Assembly (NCBI GenBank): GCA_039794405.1
Contig: JBDIVL010000004.1
Location: forward strand, 1 to 64,000
Length of the DNA: 64,000 bases
DNA from: JBDIVL01 sp039794405
Lineage (GTDB): Bacteria > Planctomycetota > Brocadiia > Brocadiales > Brocadiaceae
Direction of reading: 5' to 3'
The number at the start of each line of letters is the position of its first letter. The stretch's first letter is position 1. Made by a program: the position numbers and the translations under genes. This document shows, piece by piece, positions 1 through 8,342 of the stretch. Below the pieces are notes generated by a model. That model worked only from the letters and a program-made list of their open reading frames with translations, did no database searches and was not told where the DNA came from.

Positions 1-2
1 TC

Positions 3-965
3 TTCGCTAAAAACCTTATGAGAAAACATGGTATCCCTACGGCAGACTTTAAGATCTTTGAGGATTTAAAACAGGCAAAAAAGCATCTGACGACGTGTGA
101 ATATCCCCTGGTTATTAAGGCCGATGGATTGGCAATGGGAAAAGGTGTATTTGTGTGTAAGACAATGGAGGAAGCAGATCAACGCTTAGACGATCTCATG
201 AAGAAAAAAATCTTCGGTCAGGCGGGGGATAAGATCGCTATTGAAGAATTTCTTTCGGGGGAAGAGGTATCAATTCTTGCAATTACTGATGGAAAGACGA
301 TTGTTTCTCTTTCAAGTGCACAAGACCATAAGACTATTTACGACGGTGACAAGGGACCAAATACCGGTGGTATGGGTGCATATTCACCCGTGTCGTTGAT
401 TACAGAGGAATTGCAGTTCCTTATCGAAGAAAGTATCCTCGTGCCGATAGTCCACGCCATGAAGAAGGAAAACCGGCCATACAAAGGTGTTATTTATGCA
501 GGATTAATGATTACCAGCACCGGCCCAAAAGTGCTTGAGTTTAATGCAAGATTCGGAGACCCGGAGACCCAAGTTATTATCACAAGGATGAAAAGCGACC
601 TGGTACCCCTCCTTCTTTCGACTACGATGAATAATTTAGAAGATGTAATCGTTGAATGGCATGACGGCGTTTCTCTTTGTGCCGTAATGGCCTCAAAAGG
701 ATATCCTGACAAATACGAAAAAGGACTTCCTATATCAGGCCTTGAAACGGTCAAAGAATTACGCGATGTGTACGTCTTTCACGCAGGTACGTCTACGAGA
801 AATGGAACTATTGTAACTAACGGAGGCCGTGTTTTAGGGGTTACGGCGCTGGGAGAAGATCTGCAGGAGGCACAAAAGAAAGTCTACGATGCCATTCAAA
901 AAATATCATTCGACGGTGCACACTACAGAAGAGATATTGGTGCAAAGGCCATATATCGAAAGTAG
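3..965 (+). CDS. purD: Phosphoribosylamine-glycine ligase (GARS), 5' end outside the window
   Basis: ATP-grasp enzyme joining phosphoribosylamine and glycine, an early step of de novo purine synthesis in the cytosol. The reading frame is already open at base 3 (FAKNL before the first Met at 18) and matches PurD from the central ATP-grasp region onward: VIKADGLAMGKGV (ATP-binding lysine and glycine loop), GPNTGGMGAYSP, EFNARFGDPETQ (metal and ATP ligands) and the C-terminal HAGT..VTNGGRVLGVTALG. About 100 N-terminal residues are missing only because the window starts inside the gene. It is followed after 10 bases by a methyltransferase gene whose Shine-Dalgarno sequence overlaps the purD stop codon. 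Confidence 0.95.
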   Translation, partial: FAKNLMRKHGIPTADFKIFEDLKQAKKHLTTCEYPLVIKADGLAMGKGVFVCKTMEEADQRLDDLMKKKIFGQAGDKIAIEEFLSGEEVSILAITDGKTIVSLSSAQDHKTIYDGDKGPNTGGMGAYSPVSLITEELQFLIEESILVPIVHAMKKENRPYKGVIYAGLMITSTGPKVLEFNARFGDPETQVIITRMKSDLVPLLLSTTMNNLEDVIVEWHDGVSLCAVMASKGYPDKYEKGLPISGLETVKELRDVYVFHAGTSTRNGTIVTNGGRVLGVTALGEDLQEAQKKVYDAIQKISFDGAHYRRDIGAKAIYRK

Positions 966-975
966 GAGGTGAAAC

Positions 976-1644
976 ATGCGATGTGAAAAAAAATATATTC
1001 ATTGTTTCATGATTTTTCTATGTATAATATGTATTTCTCTTTTTGTGAATAAGGCTTTGTTCTCGTCTTTTGCCGGAGAGCAGGATAGGACTTTTTGGGA
1101 TAAGAGATATGGAACGGAGGCGTATATTTTTGGTAAAGAACCAGTAGAATTCTTGAGGGAACACATCGATATCCTTCCCAAAGGAAAGGTATTTGATATT
1201 GCTATGGGAGAGGGACGTAACGCTGTCTTCCTGGCAAAAATGGGTTTTGATGTGGAGGGCTGCGATATTTCAGAAATAGCCGTCAGGAAAGCGCAGGAAC
1301 TGGCGAAAGAAAACAATGTTAAGATCCATGCCTTTGTGGCTGATTTAGAAACATATCAATTACCGAAGAATACGTATGATATAGTAGTATGCTTTTATTA
1401 TCTGCAGCGCAGCCTTATTCCACAAATTAAGGATGCACTAAGGCCCGGCGGAGTGGTTGTCTACGAGACCTATACCATTGAGAATCTGGAGCGAGGGCTG
1501 GAAGGACCAAAAAATAAGGAATATTTATTAAAACCAAATGAACTTTTGGATTTCTTTAAAGATTTTAAAATTATGTATTACCGGGAATTAACCTTAAACA
1601 ACAAAAAGGCAATTGCAAGCCTCATAGCGAAAAAGGAGAATTAA
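976..1644 (+). CDS. Class I SAM-dependent methyltransferase with N-terminal membrane anchor or signal
   Basis: A 222-residue protein. Residues 8-30 form a hydrophobic stretch (uncleaved anchor or signal peptide), after which comes a compact Rossmann methyltransferase of the TehB/thiopurine type: motif I DIAMGEGRNAVFLA, then an acidic ribose-binding residue in VEGCDISE and motif IV in VCFYYLQR. The start is well supported by TAGGAGGTG just upstream of ATG 976, overlapping the purD stop, so the two genes are probably cotranscribed. A methyltransferase preceded by an export-like segment is unusual because SAM is cytosolic; if anchored, the domain should face the cytoplasm. The substrate cannot be told from sequence. 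Confidence 0.8.
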   Translation: MRCEKKYIHCFMIFLCIICISLFVNKALFSSFAGEQDRTFWDKRYGTEAYIFGKEPVEFLREHIDILPKGKVFDIAMGEGRNAVFLAKMGFDVEGCDISEIAVRKAQELAKENNVKIHAFVADLETYQLPKNTYDIVVCFYYLQRSLIPQIKDALRPGGVVVYETYTIENLERGLEGPKNKEYLLKPNELLDFFKDFKIMYYRELTLNNKKAIASLIAKKEN

Positions 1645-1703
1645 GAATTCACCCGTTGAGAATTGGTTTGTAAGCTCTGGATTGGTGCCAGTATAAAAAG
1701 TGA

Positions 1704-1746
1704 AAAACGTCCGGTTCAATCGTGAATGATTGAGCCAACCCTGAGG
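1704..1746. repeat. Dispersed palindromic repeat, family A, copy 1
   Basis: The core is an imperfect hairpin, GGTTCAAT...ATTGAGCC, flanked by AAACGT on the left and CAACCCTGAGG on the right. Related copies occur at 12651-12687, 12736-12776, 14566-14608 and 28074-28104. It lies in the 246-base gap before pcrA, which otherwise shows nothing recognisable. Confidence 0.7.
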
Positions 1747-1890
1747 AAATAATGGGTAACCAGCCATAAGCTCTTATGAGCGAAACCATGATTGGAGAAT
1801 GCCCTTCCCTAACAGTTCATATTTTTTCCGCGGTAAATAATCCAGAATAATCTTACGTGAATCCGTGGTGAATTTTTCAAATAGACGACC

Positions 1891-4089
1891 ATGTCCCTAC
1901 TCAATAATGTCACAGACAAACAGCGCGAGGCAATTACCCATGTTGAGGGCCCTCTTTTGGTAGTAGCAGGGGCCGGCAGTGGGAAAACCCGGGTGATTAC
2001 CCGCCGCATTGGCTATTTAATGTCACAGGGTGTAAGGCCTTATAATATCCTGGCTATTACCTTTACCAATAAAGCTGCCGATGAGATGTGTGAGCGTGTA
2101 AGGCAGTTCTCCTCACATAAAGGACTTTGGGTTTCTACCTTTCACAAGATGTGTTCCCGGGTTCTGAGGAGTAATATCGAACGGCTTGGTTATTCAAAGG
2201 ATTTTAGCATCTATGATACGGTTGATCAATTAAACCGGATTAAGTCTATCATGGCCCAGCTTCAATTAGATACCGCTCAATGGCAGCCCCGGTCCATTAT
2301 TAGTTCTATTAGCAACGCAAAAAATAAATTTATTAACCCGGAAACCTTTGCATCAATCACCTCGGGCTATTACAATCGTGTTGTTGCACAGGTCTATGCG
2401 AAATATCAGGCACTTCTTAAGGCCAATAACGCCCTGGATTTTGATGATCTTCTGGGAAAAACTATCGAACTGTTCAAAACACACCAGGATATCCTGGAGA
2501 TGTATCAAGACAAATTCCGGTTCATTCTTGTCGATGAATACCAGGATACCAATTATACCCAGTATACCATTACACGGCTCCTCGCAAGCCGGTACAGAAA
2601 TATCTGTGTGACGGGTGACCCGGATCAATCTATTTACGGTTGGCGCGGGGCGGATATCAAAAACATTATGGATTTTGAGAAGGATTACCCCGATGCAAAG
2701 GTAGTTCTTTTAGAGCAGAATTACCGCTCGACAAAGCATATCCTCCATGCGGCTTCCAGTATAATCCAGCAGAACAAATACCGGAAGCAGAAGAACCTCT
2801 GGACGGAAAATGTACATGGTGAAAAGATCAAGGCAATCTATTGCGAAGATGAGCATGGAGAGGCGGATGAAATCGCACAGACAATAAAAAGGCTTACGAA
2901 CAAAGGTACCGAATATTCTGATATTGCAATATTTTACCGTACCAATGCCCAATCGCGTGTGCTGGAAATTTCTTTAAGAAACCATGGAATTCCTTACACG
3001 ATTATTGGAGGTGTGGCCTTCTATCAAAGGAAAGAGATTAAGGATATCCTCTCTTACCTCAGATTGTGTATCAACCCCCATGATGAAGTAGCGCTGGAAC
3101 GGGTAATTAATATACCGGCACGCGGCATAGGAAATACTACTATGAAAAGGTTAGAGGAATGGGCTGCGGCAAAAGGTACAAACCTCTTTCATGCTATGCA
3201 GCAGGTTGATCTCATACCGGAGATAAAAGGCAAAACGGCTTCATCAATAAAGAGGTTTATTGGACTTATAATGAATTTACAACGGGTGCCAAAATCGCCG
3301 GTAGAAGATATTATAAAACGATTGGTTGAAGAAACAAAGTATATAGAATTCCTGCAGGAATCCGGAGAGAAAGAATCTGAAGACCGTATTGCTAACGTCA
3401 GGGAACTGGTCAATGCTGCCCATGAATATGACGTAAATTACGATGGCGGTACTTTACAAGGGTTTCTGGAAGAAGTAGCCCTTGTCTCTGATGTGGATGA
3501 TTTGGAAAATGACACGAAAAGTGTGACGCTTATGACGCTGCACACTGCCAAGGGATTGGAATTCCCCGTTGTTTTTATTACCGGTATGGAGGAGGGACTA
3601 TTACCCCATTTGGAGTCCGTCGATTCAGATGACAAGGTTGAAGAAGAACGGAGGCTCTGTTACGTAGGCATTACAAGGGCAATGAAGGAACTCTTCCTTA
3701 CTTATGTTAAACGGAGGACGCGTTACGGACAAATGAACTTTTGTATTTCTTCCCGGTTCCTGGATGAGATCCCGGAAGAAATTTTAGATAAGGTCGATAA
3801 AACAAATTATTCTTCTGATATCTATAGTGATCATGACCAGGAGCATTATGAAAAAATTCCACAATTTGATCCTTACAATGTAGATATCTCTGATTCGACG
3901 GGTAATTTATCGAAAGGGAATTCCGTATTATTTTCGAATGGAGAAGTGGTGAGACATCCAGTTTTTGGTATTGGAAGGGTACTTGAGGTCTCCGGCAGTA
4001 AAGAGAAGGCAAGTGTCAAGGTGAATTTCAATGTTGCCGGAATAAAGCATCTGCTGCTGGCATATGCGAAATTAGAAAAGGTGAGATAA
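1891..4089 (+). CDS. pcrA: UvrD/PcrA-type superfamily 1 DNA helicase
   Basis: A 3'-5' DNA helicase for nucleotide excision and mismatch repair and for removing blocked complexes from DNA. All SF1A motifs are present in order: Q motif TDKQREAI (about residues 8-15), Walker A AGAGSGKT (26-33), Ia FTNKAADEM, Walker B/II LVDEYQDTN (about 213), III TGDPDQSIYGWRGAD, IV LEQNYRST, V TLHTAKGLEFPVVF and VI RRLCYVGITRAM. The 732-residue length is normal. The last 55 residues (HPVFGIGRVLEV...) resemble the Tudor-like PcrA C-terminal domain that contacts RNA polymerase, favouring PcrA/UvrD over Rep. The start at ATG 1891 has only a weak ribosome site. It is followed 43 bases later by the NifS-like gene. 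Confidence 0.93.
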   Translation: MSLLNNVTDKQREAITHVEGPLLVVAGAGSGKTRVITRRIGYLMSQGVRPYNILAITFTNKAADEMCERVRQFSSHKGLWVSTFHKMCSRVLRSNIERLGYSKDFSIYDTVDQLNRIKSIMAQLQLDTAQWQPRSIISSISNAKNKFINPETFASITSGYYNRVVAQVYAKYQALLKANNALDFDDLLGKTIELFKTHQDILEMYQDKFRFILVDEYQDTNYTQYTITRLLASRYRNICVTGDPDQSIYGWRGADIKNIMDFEKDYPDAKVVLLEQNYRSTKHILHAASSIIQQNKYRKQKNLWTENVHGEKIKAIYCEDEHGEADEIAQTIKRLTNKGTEYSDIAIFYRTNAQSRVLEISLRNHGIPYTIIGGVAFYQRKEIKDILSYLRLCINPHDEVALERVINIPARGIGNTTMKRLEEWAAAKGTNLFHAMQQVDLIPEIKGKTASSIKRFIGLIMNLQRVPKSPVEDIIKRLVEETKYIEFLQESGEKESEDRIANVRELVNAAHEYDVNYDGGTLQGFLEEVALVSDVDDLENDTKSVTLMTLHTAKGLEFPVVFITGMEEGLLPHLESVDSDDKVEEERRLCYVGITRAMKELFLTYVKRRTRYGQMNFCISSRFLDEIPEEILDKVDKTNYSSDIYSDHDQEHYEKIPQFDPYNVDISDSTGNLSKGNSVLFSNGEVVRHPVFGIGRVLEVSGSKEKASVKVNFNVAGIKHLLLAYAKLEKVR

Positions 4090-4132
4090 AAGATATATAA
4101 TTATTCAATCATTAAAAAGGAAAAAAATCTCT

Positions 4133-5299
4133 ATGGCAAAAATATATATGGATAATGCCTCCGGTACACCAATATACTCTCGGGTAGCAGAGGCCATGAT
4201 ACCATTTTTAAAACAAGGTTTTGGCAATCCCTCAAACTTGCATCAATTCGGAAGGTTTACGAATGACGCTATACAAGCAGCGCGGGTACAGGTAGCCGGT
4301 CTTATTCATGCAAAGCCCAATGAAATTATATTTACCTCGAGTGGCACCGAGGCCAACAATTTTGCCTTAAAAGGGATTTTATCTGCCTGCAAAAAGAGGG
4401 GGAACCATATTATTACTTCACAAATTGAACATTTTTCTGTATTAAACCCCTTGAAATCATTAGAAAAATCGGGATTTGCTGTTACGTATTTGCCCGTTGA
4501 TAAGTATGGGATGGTAGATCCTGATGATGTCAGAAAGGCCATCACTCCTACAACGACAACGGTATCCATAATGTATGCCAATGGAGAGATTGGTACGGTT
4601 CAGCCGGTTAAAGAAATTGGGGCCATCACAAGGGAAAAAAACATTATTTTCCATACCGATGCTGTTGCGGCAGCGGGCAATATTCCTATCGATGTTTCTG
4701 ATGCTCATATTGACGCCCTCAGTATGTCGGCCAATCAATTTGGTGGTCCATCCGGGATTGGGGCGCTTTATCTCAGGGAGGGGATAAGGATACTTCCTTT
4801 CATGGAAGGCGGTGTGCAGGAAGGCGGCCGCAGGGCAGGAACAGAAAACGTTCTGGGGATTGTTGGCATGGGCAAGGCTGCCGAACTGGCGAAGCAAGAG
4901 ATGCCACAACGTTTGGGTAAAGTTCAAAATTTAAGGGATCAGCTCAGGGATGGCATCTTAAGCAGGATAAGTCATGTATACGTCAATGGGCATCCAACAA
5001 ACCGTCTCCCTGGAAATCTTAGTTTATGCATTGAGTATATTGAAGGTGAATCGATTTTGTTATTTCTCGATATGCAGGGGATATCTATTTCCAGTGGTTC
5101 TGCATGTACCTCCCGATCACTTAAGGCATCCCACGTCATCATGGCCATAGGCGTTGATATAGCACTCGCCCAGGGAACGGTGCTTTTCAGCCTAGGGGCT
5201 GAAAATACTGAAGAGGATGTTAAGGATGTTTTAGAGAAACTGCCTCCTATCGTTGAACGATTAAGGCAAATGTCTCCGTTGTACACGAAAGGGAAATAA
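4133..5299 (+). CDS. NifS/IscS-family protein lacking the PLP-binding lysine
   Basis: A 388-residue fold-type I aminotransferase-class protein clearly of the cysteine desulfurase family: MDNASGTP at the N terminus, TSSGTEANNFALKG, the PLP-stacking His in QIEHFSVL, the Asp in HTDAVAAAG, and the persulfide-forming Cys325 in SGSACTSRSL. However, where the family has S-A/G-H-K the protein reads S-A-N-Q: the Schiff-base Lys is Gln202 (CAA, 4736-4738) and the preceding His is Asn. The Gln after DAV is Ala, and the usual Arg in FSLGR is Ala (FSLGAEN). The frame is intact and otherwise well conserved, so this looks like a maintained pseudoenzyme rather than decay. It lies directly upstream of IscU and TusA-like genes. 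Archaeoglobus fulgidus IscS, which also lacks this Lys yet binds IscU, is a precedent. Confidence 0.88.
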   Translation: MAKIYMDNASGTPIYSRVAEAMIPFLKQGFGNPSNLHQFGRFTNDAIQAARVQVAGLIHAKPNEIIFTSSGTEANNFALKGILSACKKRGNHIITSQIEHFSVLNPLKSLEKSGFAVTYLPVDKYGMVDPDDVRKAITPTTTTVSIMYANGEIGTVQPVKEIGAITREKNIIFHTDAVAAAGNIPIDVSDAHIDALSMSANQFGGPSGIGALYLREGIRILPFMEGGVQEGGRRAGTENVLGIVGMGKAAELAKQEMPQRLGKVQNLRDQLRDGILSRISHVYVNGHPTNRLPGNLSLCIEYIEGESILLFLDMQGISISSGSACTSRSLKASHVIMAIGVDIALAQGTVLFSLGAENTEEDVKDVLEKLPPIVERLRQMSPLYTKGK

Positions 5300-5366
5300 A
5301 ATTAAAATATGGTAACAATTGAGTTTTTAAAAATTTCCATAACAACAATATTTTACCACACTGTGT

Positions 5367-5394
5367 AGGGGCAGGTTTGAAACCTGTCCTGCCT
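5367..5394. repeat. Short palindrome in the NifS-IscU gap
   Basis: GGGCAGGTTT followed at once by GAAACCTGTCCT makes a self-complementary hairpin. It is in the 262-base gap between the NifS-like and IscU genes. Similar CAGGTTT/AAACCTG palindromes are common intergenic repeats in bacteria. A role as a processing or stability hairpin is possible but unproven. Confidence 0.5.
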
Positions 5395-5451
5395 GCTCTG
5401 CAAAAATACAAAGCTGAAAAAGGTAATGTTTTCAAAGTTAGGAAGTTTACC

Positions 5452-5547
5452 ATGGTGCCTGTTATTGTAGAAAAGAAAAAATATACCGATATCCTCGAAT
5501 TACCCTGTCCGAAAGGCCTGAGAATAGAATTAAAGGAAATATTTTAA
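5452..5547 (+). CDS. Possible small ORF, 31 aa, between the NifS-like gene and iscU
   Basis: ATG 5452 opens a 31-codon frame with a charged, well-formed composition (KKKYTDILELPCPKGL) that ends 14 bases before the iscU start. The frame continues open upstream through the palindrome. Only a weak AGGAAG precedes the ATG. It could be a short translated leader, a gene remnant or chance; no family is recognised. Confidence 0.3.
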   Translation: MVPVIVEKKKYTDILELPCPKGLRIELKEIF

Positions 5548-5561
5548 TATGAGGAGGTTTT

Positions 5562-5990
5562 ATGCAATATAGTGCAAAAGTTATGGACCATTTTGCAAAC
5601 CCACGGAATGTTGGGGAATTCTCTGACGCAGATGGTGTTGGAGAGGTCGGAAATCCCGCTTGTGGAGATATCATGAAAATGTCCATCAAAGTCAAAGATA
5701 ATGTGATTGTTGATGTAAAGTTTAAGACATTTGGTTGTGGTGCGGCAATAGCTACCAGCAGTATTTCCACGGAAATGATCAAGGGGAAGACCGTAGAAGA
5801 GGCCCTGAAACTTACCAATAAAGCAGTGGCAGAGGCGCTGGATGGATTGCCCCCGGCAAAAATGCATTGCTCTGTGCTTGCTGAAGAGGCTATTGAGGCG
5901 GCTATTGATGATTATCTCAAGAAGACGACAGGCAGGGGCCTTGAAAAAAAGAAATCTCATGCACATGATGAAGAGCACCATGGACACTAA
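5562..5990 (+). CDS. iscU: IscU/NifU-type Fe-S cluster assembly scaffold
   Basis: Cytosolic scaffold on which [2Fe-2S] clusters are built from persulfide sulfur and iron. All three cluster Cys are present: Cys34 in NPACGD (with Asp36), Cys59 in FGCGAA and Cys103 in MHCSVLAEE. The length of 142 residues fits IscU or the N-terminal part of NifU, with a His-rich tail (HAHDEEHHGH) that could bind metal. A strong GAGGAGGTTTT precedes ATG 5562. The HscA-binding LPPAK motif is kept (97-101). Its obvious sulfur donor partner, encoded just upstream, lacks the PLP lysine, so sulfur may come from another desulfurase elsewhere or from another carrier. Confidence 0.93.
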   Translation: MQYSAKVMDHFANPRNVGEFSDADGVGEVGNPACGDIMKMSIKVKDNVIVDVKFKTFGCGAAIATSSISTEMIKGKTVEEALKLTNKAVAEALDGLPPAKMHCSVLAEEAIEAAIDDYLKKTTGRGLEKKKSHAHDEEHHGH

Positions 5991-6068
5991 ATTTTGAATG
6001 CTGAACATGGGTAGATATATAAGTTCATCGTATAGGGATTTTCAATTTGAATATGGATGGGTGGAAAA

Positions 6069-6305
6069 ATGGATATGAAAGTGGATGAAACCCTGGATTG
6101 TTACGGGCTCATGTGTCCTATGCCTATCTTTAAAACGGCTGGTAAAATTAAGGATATCGGGATAGGTAAAGTCCTCGAGGTTATTGCCACTGACGAGGGT
6201 ATTAAAAAGGATATCATCTCCTGGTGCAATACTACGGGAAATGAACTTCTGGGTATCGAAGAAGAAGAAGGAGAAATTCACGTCTTTATTAAAAGGATGA
6301 AATGA
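6069..6305 (+). CDS. TusA/SirA-family sulfur carrier protein
   Basis: Small (78-residue) protein of the TusA fold, carrying persulfide sulfur between donors and acceptors. The signature CPMP has the active Cys at residue 16, preceded by a second Cys (CYGLMCPMP), and the rest (GKVLEVIATDEGIKKDI..W) is typical. The frame allows an earlier ATG at 6057, but GGGTGG sits just before ATG 6069, which also gives the usual family N terminus. It follows iscU by 78 bases and probably belongs to the same sulfur-handling group. Confidence 0.85.
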   Translation: MDMKVDETLDCYGLMCPMPIFKTAGKIKDIGIGKVLEVIATDEGIKKDIISWCNTTGNELLGIEEEEGEIHVFIKRMK

Positions 6306-6418
6306 ACATTCCGATACCGGTAGGCGTACTTTAATCCTGCGATGATAGACGCTTAATTATTACCTGTATGGAAGTACAAAAAATGGCGTTCCTGTATACT
6401 GCAGTAATACGCCGTAAT

Positions 6419-6679
6419 TTATTTAATGTCCTTCTGAGATTTACTCTGTTTAAGTATCTGGAAGAGTTCATCTTTCAGGACTAGTCTTTGTTTTTTTAGT
6501 TCTTCTAATGCCGTATCTGATCTGGGCTCAATATTATACTCTACCCGGTAAACCTCCCGGTCAAGTTTATGATATTTATCAAAAAGCATCCGAAAATGCT
6601 CATTGGTTGTCTTGAGTCGATGGATCTCTTCACGATATTCAGGTAATTCGTGGATAAGATCGTGATGTTCACTTTGCAT
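6419..6679 (-). CDS. YdcH/DUF465-family small coiled-coil protein
   Basis: 86 residues, almost entirely charged and helical, with the family pattern LPEYREEIHRLK near the N terminus and LEELKKQRLVLKDEL near the C terminus. These proteins are cytosolic and of unknown function. A purine-rich GAAAGGAAGTG lies just upstream of the ATG on the minus strand. It converges on the TusA-like gene. Confidence 0.75.
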   Translation of the reverse strand: MQSEHHDLIHELPEYREEIHRLKTTNEHFRMLFDKYHKLDREVYRVEYNIEPRSDTALEELKKQRLVLKDELFQILKQSKSQKDIK

Positions 6680-6737
6680 ATTACACTTCCTTTCTCAATA
6701 AATCGTTTTGAATAAAATGTAAGAATTTTAGCTGATA

Positions 6738-7520
6738 TCAGTGTTTATCCGTGTCAATCCGTGGTTGATTTAATTTCTCCGGCCTATCTGGCCCCTTACT
6801 TGTCCACTGCCGTCCAATCTCTTCAATTGACCTGGGTATTTCCACCTGTGGAATCTGGTATCCATAGGCCTTTCTCCGTTCACGGAGCTTATCTGTAGAA
6901 ATGCCGAACTGCTTGTCTCGTTTATCTGTCATCTCTTTTCTGATTTGTCCATCAGCGCCGGCAGACCACATCAGGATTGGTTCTCCCATCGGGATCTCAG
7001 TGCTCGGGTCAGGCCAGGTATGGAACGTTTTGCCCCAACTTGTTAAGAATCCCTCAAGCGCCTTGTCACCCATATCAGATAAATCAGGCACGATAAGCTG
7101 CCCGGATAATATCTCATAAGCATGAGGATGCCAATATTTCTTTTCCTGCGCCGGGAGTGTTTGATAGGTCTCATCACTAATGATGTATTCTATACCAAGG
7201 AGCCTGGCAGGGGCTTCTTTGGAGTCATATACGACACATTGGTGGATTTCACCGGCACGGACGTTAAGGTTTCGCATCGAGCAATAGTGGTGGGCTTCTA
7301 TCTGAAGGTCAGGATTGCTCTTGGCAATATGGAATGCGCAGAGGTACAGGTGGATATCCTTGACGGGATCGGCATATTTCAACTTACTGACATTGTCAAC
7401 ACCGCCCCCCTCTTTTTCTGCTACAGCTCCTTTTGGTGCAACAAACAATAGGCCAAGAAAGGCAATAATCACCATTACCGTTATGTTACCCGCTAGCTTT
7501 TGATAGAAATAGTGAAGCAT
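6738..7520 (-). CDS. DUF1264 (OBAP-like) protein with N-terminal export signal
   Basis: 260 residues. A hydrophobic segment (about residues 10-32, ending near APKGAVA) looks like a signal peptide or anchor; then comes the DUF1264 domain with VKDIHLYLCAFH, EAHHYCSM, QCVVYDS and YWHPHAYEI. Plant members are oil-body-associated; the bacterial role is unknown. The long frame begins at 7541, but AAGGAGGT lies inside it, five bases before ATG 7520, so 7520 (MLHYFYQKL) is the likely start. A sigma70-like promoter sits 60 bases upstream and is nearly identical to one upstream of the SQR-like gene at 29.6-30.8 kb. Confidence 0.75.
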   Translation of the reverse strand: MLHYFYQKLAGNITVMVIIAFLGLLFVAPKGAVAEKEGGGVDNVSKLKYADPVKDIHLYLCAFHIAKSNPDLQIEAHHYCSMRNLNVRAGEIHQCVVYDSKEAPARLLGIEYIISDETYQTLPAQEKKYWHPHAYEILSGQLIVPDLSDMGDKALEGFLTSWGKTFHTWPDPSTEIPMGEPILMWSAGADGQIRKEMTDKRDKQFGISTDKLRERRKAYGYQIPQVEIPRSIEEIGRQWTSKGPDRPEKLNQPRIDTDKH

Positions 7521-7580
7521 ACTTACCTCCTTCCGTTTCAATGATTGTAAAATCGTTTTTATTGATTCCTCTTACCTTAG

Positions 7581-7608
7581 AGTATAATTCTGTTTTCTGA
7601 TTTGTAAA
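7581..7608 (-). promoter_or_regulatory. Sigma70-like promoter upstream of the DUF1264 gene
   Basis: On the minus strand TTTACA (7603-7608), a 16-base spacer and TATACT (7581-7586). The whole block, spacer included, recurs at 31040-31067 upstream of the SQR-like gene. The 7521-8342 gap also holds a repeat element at 7947-8051 and a 41-codon plus-strand frame at 7779-7904 with no known match; the rest shows nothing recognisable. Confidence 0.6.
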
Positions 7609-7946
7609 CATATAGTTTATTTCTATTTGCATGACTTGACTGTCTGCGCATAGCACAAAGACAGGCGCTCAACGCAATTATTTTCTTTCTGCTGCCCGCT
7701 TATCGTAGGTCCCCGGTCTGCAAGCCAGGCACAGATAGACCGACAAAGCTCTTAGCCTTACCCGCATCTTTAAAAATCATGAAGCATAATTGGTTGCTCC
7801 CAAAAGAACTGATCAAGCCGCTCAAGCTCCTTGACCGGTTTGGACGGCTTGAACCCAGATTTTACGGAACTGTATTGATATCTATTACAGGTTCAAGCTT
7901 GTGACTTGATTGTACAGGAATTTCGTGTTACGTAAGCCAGTTTTTG

Positions 7947-8051
7947 GGGTGGCACTGACAAACCTTGTTTATCAGTGTTTTATAATCCATATCCATATAT
8001 CCATGTGCGCATTCAAATAAGCACGAATAAACCAGTTTGTCCGTGCCACCC
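7947..8051. mobile_element. MITE-like element, family B, copy 1
   Basis: About 105 bases bounded by GGGTGGCACTGACAAAC on the left and its near-complement GTTTGTCCGTGCCACCC on the right. Copy 2 (33113-33206) aligns along its whole length, including the interior ATTCAAA. No coding capacity is seen, so if mobile it must be moved in trans. Confidence 0.7.
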
Positions 8052-8342
8052 GGTTTAGATGTTGTTGCAAAACCTCAGATTCTCCCTTCTGACTTGTGGG
8101 TAAAGATGAGAACAAAGCCTTCCAGTATGATATACCCGTATCGTTTTTGTATCAGGTATCCGATGCTGGCAATGATATCTCTCCTTTCACGGCATTCCAT
8201 CCCTGAAGAATACCCGGCGGTATTCAGACCCGGCACAGATTCCGAATGAACCGCCGGAAAGATTTCTTGCTTGTTTGATTTTACTATTGTACTATGTTTG
8301 CGATTTAATCTACATCTCATACCTTTATAAGGAGAACCGTTG

